This document shows positions 57,542-64,000 of a stretch of DNA of 64,000 bases, piece after piece (within the stretch, counting starts at the first letter, position 1; every line of letters starts with the position of its first letter). The translations under genes were made by a program, and so were the position numbers. The notes beneath the pieces are model-generated. The model had not been told where the DNA came from, made no database searches, and saw only the letters and a list, made by a program, of their open reading frames with translations. Source of the DNA: JAIVJM01 sp963816985 (lineage in GTDB: Bacteria > Acidobacteriota > Blastocatellia > Pyrinomonadales > Pyrinomonadaceae); contig CAWFMF010000004.1 in NCBI GenBank assembly GCA_963816985.1, forward strand, positions 1,612,001-1,676,000, in the 5' to 3' direction.

Positions 57542-58072
57542 TTATGACAGGTCGTCCGGCGGGCCTTCGCCTTCGCCCTCTTCACCCTCGGCGATCAGGG
57601 TGGCCGCTTCTTCGAGGCGCGCCCGGAGCCAGAGGAGGAAGACCTCGGCCTCGCGGGCCTTGCCCGTCCAGCGGGCGCGGTCGAACATCGTGAGCGCCAT
57701 CGCGAGGGCGTGGTGCTGCCCGGCGCGGTCGCCCGCGAACTCGAACTGGCGGTAGAGCCGGTCAATCAAGGCGACGCTCTCGCGCGCCGTCACTTCGTCC
57801 CTGAAGCCGAGCTTGTTGGCGAAGAACTTCGAGTAGACGTTTTGCGGGTGCGAGGTCGAGGTGTAGAGGTCGAAGTAGCCGGAGACGAGCCCCGCCTCCT
57901 GCAACGTCGAGCCGACATACGAGGGCCGCGAGCCCGTGATGATCGCGATGTCCTCGACCTCGCCCATCCCTGAGAGGAAGAGCGAGATGATCTGATCCTT
58001 CTTCGACGGTCGCGCCGGGGCGCGCTTCAACTTGCCGCCCCCTTCGCTCCCCTTCTTCGGTTTGCTGCTCAT
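57542..58072 (-). CDS. Unknown protein with putative HTH
   Basis: A 176-residue protein. A basic N-terminal 28 residues (Lys/Gly/Pro-rich) are followed by KDQIISLFLSGMGEVEDIAIITGSRPSYVGSTLQ, which looks like a helix-turn-helix of the resolvase or sigma-region-4 type. The rest is helical, ending in an acidic tail. No family recognised. ATG 58072 is preferred (MSSKPKK). It follows the methyltransferase gene on the same strand and may be part of the TIR gene cluster. Confidence 0.6.
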   Translation of the reverse strand: MSSKPKKGSEGGGKLKRAPARPSKKDQIISLFLSGMGEVEDIAIITGSRPSYVGSTLQEAGLVSGYFDLYTSTSHPQNVYSKFFANKLGFRDEVTARESVALIDRLYRQFEFAGDRAGQHHALAMALTMFDRARWTGKAREAEVFLLWLRARLEEAATLIAEGEEGEGEGPPDDLS

Positions 58073-58108
58073 TCTTTTCCCCTCCCTTCGGTTCACGTTT
58101 CGGTTCTC

Positions 58109-58654
58109 TTACTTTATCACCTCGAACTCGAAATAGATGGTCTTGCCGCGGACGACGTAGCAGAGATACGACTCCCAGAAGCGCCTGAAGAAACGCAAAG
58201 ACGGGTAGCGGTTGCAACTGTTGACCAGAAGCTCGAAGCCGAGCGCGCGCCAGAGCTTGAGCATCGTCACGCGGATGACGCGGGGCCGCAGCCGGACGTG
58301 GCTGTAGAAGTCGAAATCAGGCCGCTGGCCTGTGAAGTAGGCGAAGGACTCCGTCGTCAGGTGGTGCTTGTGCGTCGGGTCTGTGTAGGAGGCGATGTCG
58401 GAGTAGTGCGGCGTGTCGAGGCGGATGGAAGCGCCGGGCTTGGCGATGCGGTGCAACTCGGCGACGACCGCCAGCACGTCCTCGACGTGCTCGATGACCT
58501 GATTGCCGATGATGATGTCGAACTCGTCGTCGGGGAACGGGTACGGCACGCGGTCGAGGTCGTGTATCACGTCGGCCCCCGTCCGCGGGTTGCTGTCGAG
58601 CCCGACGGCCCCCGGCGTCTTATGCTTGCCGCACCCGATGTCGAGTATCTTCAT
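58109..58654 (-). CDS. Class I SAM-dependent methyltransferase
   Basis: A 181-residue methyltransferase of the Methyltransf_11/23 group: ILDIGCGKHKTPGAVGLD holds the SAM-binding glycine motif (residues 3-9), followed by DDEFDIIIGNQVIEHVED and the acidic/aromatic LDTPHYSDIASYTDPTH segment, common in small enzymes that modify sugars or lipids. The substrate is unknown. It lies 48 bases downstream of the TIR protein gene. Confidence 0.85.
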   Translation of the reverse strand: MKILDIGCGKHKTPGAVGLDSNPRTGADVIHDLDRVPYPFPDDEFDIIIGNQVIEHVEDVLAVVAELHRIAKPGASIRLDTPHYSDIASYTDPTHKHHLTTESFAYFTGQRPDFDFYSHVRLRPRVIRVTMLKLWRALGFELLVNSCNRYPSLRFFRRFWESYLCYVVRGKTIYFEFEVIK

Positions 58655-58702
58655 GCCGCGTTTGCCATCGTCTGATATTCCTGTGAATCGAAAGGTTAAA
58701 GC

Positions 58703-61090
58703 TCAGAAGTTGCGGTCAGGCTGCCGCTCCCCGGTGATGCCCCAGACCAGACGCCTTAACGGGTCGGTCTTGTCCTCACGAAAATCCACCCACGTCATTG
58801 CTTTAAGAAAAACGGGCAGCGAGGGCTTCTTCGGCGCGCTGGCGAGAACCACCGGAATGACCGGGCAACCGCGCTCGACGAATTCGCGCAGGAACGCGCT
58901 CAGTTCTTGTTGCTGCCAGGGGCCGACCCCGCCCCTGCCGACGAACACGGCAGCCGCTTTAATCTGCCCGATCTGCGCCTCAAGCCTCTCCTGCCACGGC
59001 AGGCCCGGCCTGAGTTCCCATTCGTCCAGCCACGGCAGGATGCCCCTCTCCTGCAACTGCTGGCCGACTATTTTAACCTCCGCACTGTCGTCGTTGTTAT
59101 AGCAGAGGAAAACGTCGAAATCACCTGTCGCGATCTTGCCTTGCAGGGTCGAGGCCGCGGCGTCGCGCTCACGTTGGGCGTCGGCGGCGCGATCCATGTC
59201 CAGCACTTTTGATATCCGCACGGAAGGCAGACGCTCCTCGCGGTCGAGGAGCGATATCTTCGTCGCCGGCTCGCAGACGTTGCAGCCTATCCAGTCGTGG
59301 CCCCGCTCCCGCCGTCGCTTCGCGGATAAATCGGCGACCGGCGTCCCACACTCGTGACACACGAAGACGCGACGGCGATTGACGGTCTCCGGCAGGGCGC
59401 GACGGCGGAGGTGCGTGGAGATGAATTCCTCGAACTGGAAACGCGTCTCTTCGCTCGCCGCCGGGTCGAAGAAGAGCGTCAACTCGCCCCGGCCCTCCGA
59501 GACTTCCCGGAGGAACATCCCGCACGTCCCGCCCACCGTGGCCGCGTAGGTCGCGGCGTTCTTCCACATCTCCTTTTTACCGAAGACCCCGCTGTGAGAG
59601 AGCCGGACGGCGAGCGTCGCGTAGACGTTCAGCACCGGCCCCTCGAAGTTGAAGACGACGGCCTTCCCTTCGGGGTCGGGCAGGTCTGGATTCTCGCGCG
59701 TGAGCTGTGAAGGGAAGACGAGATACTGGCCGTCCTCGCCCTGCTCGCGCAAAGCGATCTCGTGACGTAGTAAGTCCTCGACCGTCGAGATGAGGAGCAG
59801 CTTTTCGTGCTCCTTGTTCTCGATGCGTTCGCTTTCCGGGATGCGGAACTCGCCCGCCCTCGCCTTCGCTTCGAGGATGCAGCCGAGCCCGTCGGGCTCG
59901 TCCTTCACGGCGTTGGCCATCGCCGAGGCGTACACGTCCTGCAACTCCGGCTGCAAGAGAATCAGGTCGCCGAAACTGAGCCGCTGGATGAGCCCGCGCG
60001 ACTCGACGCGCCCGATGCAGGTGTCGAACTGCGCGCGCAACTCTTTGCTCTCGGCGACTGCTCCGGGCGAGCGCAGGAAGGCGCGGTAGAGGTCGTCGGC
60101 GGTCGAGAGCAGCCGCCCGGTCTCCTTCTCGGTCACGAGAAACGATTTGATATTCTGAAAGAGGACGGTCGAGCTGACGGTCGGCAGCGACTCCCACTCA
60201 ACGGCGTCGCGCAGCGCGGCGGCGAGTTCGGCGACCCCCCATCCTTCTTTGGCGCTCGTCTCGAAGTAGGCGTCGAAGCCCAACTGCTGCTTCATCCCTT
60301 CGATGCGCGCCGCCCCGACCCCGATTCTCCCCACGTCGGCGCGGGCGGCGACGAGGAACTTCTTCGTCGGAGGCGTGGACTCGGCCTGCACGCGCTGCGC
60401 CTGCCGCAGAGCCTTGTCCCAGTGTCGCACCCCGGCGAAGGGGTCTGTCGGGCTCCTCGAATCGAAGACGATGAGCGCCACCGAGACTTCCGTCAGGTGC
60501 AACTGGTGAATGAGCCGGTAGTCGGGCTGCCCGGCCAAGTCCCACAGCAGCGTCTCGCGCGTCTCTTTCAGCCCGCCCTCCTTCTCAACCTCCTGCGCGT
60601 CCATCACCCACACGCGCCGCCCGTGAGTCGAGTCGGTCTTCTCCCACGGCTGGCCCGTCAAAACGAGCGCGAGCCCCGACTTGCCCACGCCCGTATCGCC
60701 GACTAACACGACCTTCGCATTCGAGTACCGCGTGGACGTGGCGGGCGGTGCTCCGCCGAGCAGGCTTTTAACGTCCAGATTCCAGACTCGAATGTCCTTG
60801 TTTTCATTGCCGAGCGTGGCGAGGATGGGCGCTTTCGGGTGAAACGCCAAACCGGAGAAAGTATTGATAGTTCCAGATTCGCTCAGGGCCGCAACCATCT
60901 CCCACGTGTCACAGCGCCAGACACGAACCCCGTCCACACCCTTTGAAGCAAGTAAGCGACCGTCGAATGAAAAAGAAACGCTCTCGACAGGTTTTGTATG
61001 CCCCTCTAAGACACTCACCTCCATGCCAGTTCTCGAAGACCAGATTCGTATGGTGTTATCATCAGACGCCGAAGCTAATAACGTCCCCAT
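58703..61090 (-). CDS. WD40-Roc-COR-TIR signalling protein (intact part)
   Basis: A 795-codon frame. Residues 1-105 are the last two or three WD40 repeats. A Ras-like Roc GTPase follows (P-loop GDTGVGKS 131-138, switch motif DLAGQ 184-188, ARAD in place of NKxD), then a COR-like region to about 575. A zinc ribbon (CHEC and CNVC, about 585-625) and a C-terminal TIR domain (about 655-790: DFDVFLCYNNDDS, WLDEWELRPGLPW, PWQQQELSAFL) complete it. GTP would gate the TIR; bacterial TIRs are often NADases in immune signalling. The natural start is probably ATG 61722. Confidence 0.8.
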   Translation of the reverse strand: MGTLLASASDDNTIRIWSSRTGMEVSVLEGHTKPVESVSFSFDGRLLASKGVDGVRVWRCDTWEMVAALSESGTINTFSGLAFHPKAPILATLGNENKDIRVWNLDVKSLLGGAPPATSTRYSNAKVVLVGDTGVGKSGLALVLTGQPWEKTDSTHGRRVWVMDAQEVEKEGGLKETRETLLWDLAGQPDYRLIHQLHLTEVSVALIVFDSRSPTDPFAGVRHWDKALRQAQRVQAESTPPTKKFLVAARADVGRIGVGAARIEGMKQQLGFDAYFETSAKEGWGVAELAAALRDAVEWESLPTVSSTVLFQNIKSFLVTEKETGRLLSTADDLYRAFLRSPGAVAESKELRAQFDTCIGRVESRGLIQRLSFGDLILLQPELQDVYASAMANAVKDEPDGLGCILEAKARAGEFRIPESERIENKEHEKLLLISTVEDLLRHEIALREQGEDGQYLVFPSQLTRENPDLPDPEGKAVVFNFEGPVLNVYATLAVRLSHSGVFGKKEMWKNAATYAATVGGTCGMFLREVSEGRGELTLFFDPAASEETRFQFEEFISTHLRRRALPETVNRRRVFVCHECGTPVADLSAKRRRERGHDWIGCNVCEPATKISLLDREERLPSVRISKVLDMDRAADAQRERDAAASTLQGKIATGDFDVFLCYNNDDSAEVKIVGQQLQERGILPWLDEWELRPGLPWQERLEAQIGQIKAAAVFVGRGGVGPWQQQELSAFLREFVERGCPVIPVVLASAPKKPSLPVFLKAMTWVDFREDKTDPLRRLVWGITGERQPDRNF

Positions 61091-61722
61091 CGGCGACCAC
61101 GCTACGCCCCATACCGGTCCTGAATGTCCCTGGAGTTTCCGGCGTAGGCTTCCAATCGAGAGTGTTAAACAGCAGAAGGTCGCCTCGCATCGTACCCGTG
61201 GCGAGCATTTGTCCGTCCGGTGACCATGCTAAGGCGGGAAACCGACTCCGCGCCTTCAGGTATTATCATGAGTACGCGTTCCGGTTTCAGCATCTAGAAT
61301 ACGTATGCAAAGGTCGCTGCATCCCGCAGCGATAATGTCTTCCATCAGGAGACCATGCTAACTCTCCGACGGCGAAGTTCAGGGTCGAATTTAGACTCCC
61401 AAAACCTCTTCATTTCTCTGACGTGCCAAGCCCTTATTAAACTGCCATGGTCACTTGATTTTGAGGAAACAACCTTTTGTCCGTCAGGAGCCCACGCCAC
61501 GCTATAAGATGCTGATAATCTGCTTCTTGCCATCTAAACACATGGAGCGGTCTCCCTCTCTCCATGTCCCACAGACGTATGCTGCCGTCTTGTGATGGCG
61601 ATGCCAGCAACTTCCCGTCAGGAGACCAGGAAATTCGATGGATTATGCCCGTGTGTCCCTTGAAGGGTATGGCGGAGCGTGAATCCTTGTGGGGTTTTAA
61701 GCTTCGGCTTTTTGCTGGGCAT
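61091..61722 (-). pseudogene. Frame-broken WD40 N-terminus of the Roc-COR-TIR gene
   Basis: ATG 61722, preceded by a GAGGAAAG ribosome binding site, begins MPSKKPKLKTPQGF. WD40 repeats then continue in successive frames (ISWSPDGKLLASPSQDGSIR, SVAWAPDGQKVVSS, LAWSPDGR, IRILDAETGTR, ALAWSPDGQMLATGT, VAWSPMGTLLASASDDN). At least six single-base frame changes occur in about 650 bases, while the repeat motifs are well preserved. This fits indel-type sequencing errors or very recent decay. If repaired, the full protein is about 1005 residues. Confidence 0.7.
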
Positions 61723-61864
61723 TGGTTCGCTTTCCTCAGTTCCCGGCGCGTGAGTTGCCGTGCGTGACTTTCAGCCTCGACGCCGTGCGAGTCGTCGGAT
61801 TAGTCGTGACGTTCCGAAGTTTAATTTTCATCCGGGACGCGGCACAAGCACGCGCGGGGTTGAC

Positions 61865-62401
61865 TCAGCGGAAAGAGTAGAGCAGCCAGACGAGCGCCCC
61901 GGCGCTGGCGATGAAGGAGACTCCGAAGACGATGAGGAGGCCGGTGAGGAGTTGGAAGTCGGGGACTTTGAGCATCAGTATCCTGACCACCGGGCGAATC
62001 TTCCGCGTCGCGTCGTGCCAGTACCGGGCCCCGAAGAAGAAGGCGACGCCCAGAATCAGGCTCATGAAGAGGGGGGCGTAGAGCAGGATGGTGACGACCG
62101 GGGTCTCGTCGGGCTTCTTCGAGAAGAGGATGGAGAGGATGCCGCCGACAATCGCGTAGAAGAGGACGACCGCTTTCAGAGAGAGGTCGAGGAAGAAGCG
62201 GAAGTTCTCAAGGTGCTTGTCCACCTCCCACTTCAAATGTTTCAGCTCGTCGTCGGACACGCAGTCGAGTCTCTTGAAGAGCAGTTCGAGGGGCGCGGCC
62301 TCCGAGGGGTCTTGCAAGTCCCAAATCTTCACGGGGTCGTTTTCGTCCCCGGTCGGCGTCGCCGTTTGAGAGGTTGCGTCGGCGGTTTTGATGAGGCTCA
62401 T
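61865..62401 (-). CDS. Three-helix membrane protein upstream of the TIR gene
   Basis: A 178-residue protein: an acidic, soluble N-terminal 70 residues (DPVKIWDLQDPSEAAPLELL) and three hydrophobic helices (SLKAVVLFYAIVGGILSILF; TILLYAPLFMSLILGVAFFF; LTGLLIVFGVSFIASAGALV). ATG 62401 has AAAGGAG upstream. No family recognised. It is immediately upstream of, and on the same strand as, the WD40-Roc-COR-TIR gene, so it may be that protein's membrane partner or effector. Confidence 0.65.
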   Translation of the reverse strand: MSLIKTADATSQTATPTGDENDPVKIWDLQDPSEAAPLELLFKRLDCVSDDELKHLKWEVDKHLENFRFFLDLSLKAVVLFYAIVGGILSILFSKKPDETPVVTILLYAPLFMSLILGVAFFFGARYWHDATRKIRPVVRILMLKVPDFQLLTGLLIVFGVSFIASAGALVWLLYSFR

Positions 62402-62559
62402 CTCTCGCTCCTTTCTCGGCGGGAGGGTTGAAGGGCGGCGGCGGCGGAGGGCGCGAGGGCGCGCGTCAGTCCCCGCCGAGGGCGTGAAGAGGCCGGGATT
62501 ATAGCTCACAAGCGGGCGGCGCGACGCGAGGAAATGCGCGCGCGGGGCGCGGCTTTGAA

Positions 62560-63711
62560 TCAGCGCGCGAGCTTGCGCGCGAGGGTTTGCGCGAGCGGGC
62601 CGACGAGGGGGGCGCGCAGGAGTTGGCCGCGCAGGCGGTTCGTGGGCGAATGCTCGAAGGCGAGCCACTGTTGGCGCATGGCCTCGCGCTCGCTCCGCAC
62701 GTCGGTCGTGACACGGCGGAGGTACGCGGCGGCGGCGCGGCCTTCGGTCACAGCGTCCGAGGCGGGCGCGGCGCGGTGCTCGGCGAGGACTTCCGTGTAG
62801 AGCGCGACGATCTCGTCCACCGCCTCCGTGCGCCCGGCGCGCGCGCGTATCTCGCGCGAGACCGCCGCCGCGTCCACGGCGTCGTAGCGTTCTATCTCGC
62901 TCGTCAAAACTTCGGCTGTGACTTCGCGGCGCAGGGTGCGGACGCCGAAGTTGAGACGGCGGAGGTGTTCCAGCTCCTCCTTCGTGACGAGCGGCCCCGC
63001 GCCCGTCGAGTCGCAGAGCACGACCGCCGCGCCGACGGCGAGAGCTTCGAGCGCGGAGCGACCTTTGGCGAAGACGAGGTCGTAGTCGCCCAATACTTTT
63101 TCGGGCTCGTCGCATGATTTGCCCGCGCCGCTCCCCAAAACGTCCAGCTCAAGACGCGCGCGCGCGCAGGCCTCGCGCACCGCCGGAAGGTGCGTCGCCC
63201 CGCTCGCGTAGTTGCTGAAGAGGAGCGCGCGGCGCGGGCGCGTCGGAAGTGGTCGTCTGGGGAGGAAGCGTTCGAGGTCAACGAAGTTGAGGATGACGCG
63301 GACGCGCTCTTCGGGGACGGCGTGCTCGCAGACGAGCCGGTCGCGGCACACTTCGTCCACCGCCGCGTAGCGGAGGATGCGCGGGAAGAGGGGCGGCTCC
63401 TCTTCGGGCGGGAGCCAGCCGTGGCAGAAGAAGACGGCGGGGATTCCTTGGAAGTGGAGGAGCGCCGTCATCGTCTCGGCGTGGTGCTGGCCGTGGATGA
63501 TGTCGGGCGTCGAGCCGAGCCGACGGAGGTCTTCGACGACGGGGACGGTCGCGCGCCTCAACTCGCGCGCCACCTCGCCCGCGCGCGTCGTGTAGACGAC
63601 GGGCGTGTGGCCGCGCCTCTGAAGTTCGAGCGCGAGGTCGCGGACGTAAAGCTCCGTCCCGGCGCGCGGGTCGAGCGTGTTGTTGGTGATGAGGACGTTG
63701 AGCCCGGCCAT
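62560..63711 (-). CDS. Glycosyltransferase family 4-type protein
   Basis: A 383-residue GT-B fold protein: LITNNTLDPRAGTELYVRDLALELQRRGH is the usual acceptor-side N-terminus; IHGQHHAETMTALLHF and RVILNFVDLERFLP are typical of GT4. The donor-site segment DYDLVFAKGRSALEALAVGAAVVL shows the E-x7-E-like pattern with Ala-rich variation. It should transfer a sugar from a nucleotide donor in surface polysaccharide synthesis. ATG 63711 has GGAGA upstream; a GTG at 63726 is the alternative. Confidence 0.8.
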   Translation of the reverse strand: MAGLNVLITNNTLDPRAGTELYVRDLALELQRRGHTPVVYTTRAGEVARELRRATVPVVEDLRRLGSTPDIIHGQHHAETMTALLHFQGIPAVFFCHGWLPPEEEPPLFPRILRYAAVDEVCRDRLVCEHAVPEERVRVILNFVDLERFLPRRPLPTRPRRALLFSNYASGATHLPAVREACARARLELDVLGSGAGKSCDEPEKVLGDYDLVFAKGRSALEALAVGAAVVLCDSTGAGPLVTKEELEHLRRLNFGVRTLRREVTAEVLTSEIERYDAVDAAAVSREIRARAGRTEAVDEIVALYTEVLAEHRAAPASDAVTEGRAAAAYLRRVTTDVRSEREAMRQQWLAFEHSPTNRLRGQLLRAPLVGPLAQTLARKLAR

Positions 63712-63762
63712 CAAAGATTTCTCCACGGCCCGACGGTTGATGAAGGCCCGCGCGGCGGCGCG

Positions 63763-64000
63763 TCAGACTCTCCGCTCGACGTTCTCGCGGAGCGCGTCGG
63801 CGAGCGGGGCGAGGTGTTCGCGGTAGCGGATGACCTGCCCGTAGAGACCCTCCGCGACTCGGCGCTCGCCCTGCCGCTCGTAGAAGGGCACGTCCTCGTC
63901 GAACGGCGTGTCTTCGGGCGAGACGGGGCGCAGGCACTCGACGCGGAAGATGTCGAGCCCGTTCAACTTCGTCGCGGCGTGCTCGTCCGCGTAGAGCTTG
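63763..64000 (-). CDS. C-terminal end of an unidentified gene (partial)
   Basis: The last 79 codons of a gene that continues beyond the right edge, same strand as and 51 bases before the glycosyltransferase. The visible part (GLDIFRVECLRPVSPED, PFYERQGERRVAEG, ADALRENVERRV) is not enough to name a family. Context suggests surface-polysaccharide biosynthesis. Confidence 0.55.
   Translation of the reverse strand, partial: KLYADEHAATKLNGLDIFRVECLRPVSPEDTPFDEDVPFYERQGERRVAEGLYGQVIRYREHLAPLADALRENVERRV

Noticed and set aside
61865..63115. A 416-codon minus-strand frame covering the three-helix protein
   Set aside because: Its first 230 codons are Arg-rich shadow of the glycosyltransferase gene; the real start is ATG 62401 with AAAGGAG.

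Overview
The window is high-GC bacterial chromosome. The gene content suggests an Acidobacteriota genome close to Blastocatellia: a TIGR03118/Calx-beta/DUF4214/CHRD surface protein, two-domain M16 and M49 peptidases, several beta-lactamase-fold serine hydrolases, TPR/HEAT/pentapeptide proteins, a Bacillus-type fadN-fadA-fadE set, and CHAT and Roc-COR-TIR signalling proteins. There is no rRNA, tRNA or CRISPR, so the taxonomy is inference only. Several single-base frame breaks (near 23.0, 44.6 and 61.1-61.7 kb) suggest some local sequence errors or young lesions.

Layout. 0-19 kb is mainly housekeeping and envelope: a surface protein running in from the left edge, a two-domain M16 peptidase, a membrane protein plus winged-helix regulator pair flanked by two matching palindromes, a DUF4173-like membrane protein, an M48 peptidase, a TPR/Fis-type regulator, a Clp-like AAA+ protein, a GNAT acetyltransferase and rsmD. 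At 19.27-19.79 kb there is no gene but a strongly structured RNA of about 0.5 kb on the minus strand, with a consensus promoter and a terminator; I could not match it to a known class. 20-35.5 kb carries an M49-like peptidase, serine hydrolase, a possible isoprenoid synthase, a small secreted protein, a LeuD-LeuC-type aconitase fusion with CYTH and DUF488 genes, a 920-residue pentapeptide-like membrane protein, an MFS exporter, a flavin reductase and a HEAT-TPR protein. A lower-GC secreted protein follows at 35.8-38.9 kb.

39.04-42.74 kb is a 3.7-kb element bounded by 9-bp perfect (about 27-bp imperfect) terminal inverted repeats, arrays of roughly 20-bp subterminal repeats and a 5-bp target duplication. 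It contains a SWIM zinc-finger gene, an IS200-type transposase and IS630 and IS256 remnants. 42.9-49.7 kb is a beta-oxidation cluster (fadN, fadA, fadE) with DinB and YbaK genes between. 50.8-53.5 kb holds a CHAT protease gene preceded by a small uncharacterised beta-rich protein behind a consensus promoter, a candidate protease-effector pair. 54-64 kb has two glycosyltransferases, a serine hydrolase, a methyltransferase, a WD40-Roc-COR-TIR protein whose WD40 part is broken by at least six frame changes, and a small three-helix membrane protein upstream of it.

Many gene gaps carry near-perfect inverted repeats with 26-33 bp arms. Most arms are built from tandem 7-bp words, with a different word at each site, like the heptanucleotide STRR repeats known in cyanobacteria. 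Three other gaps carry one shared G-rich inverted repeat.
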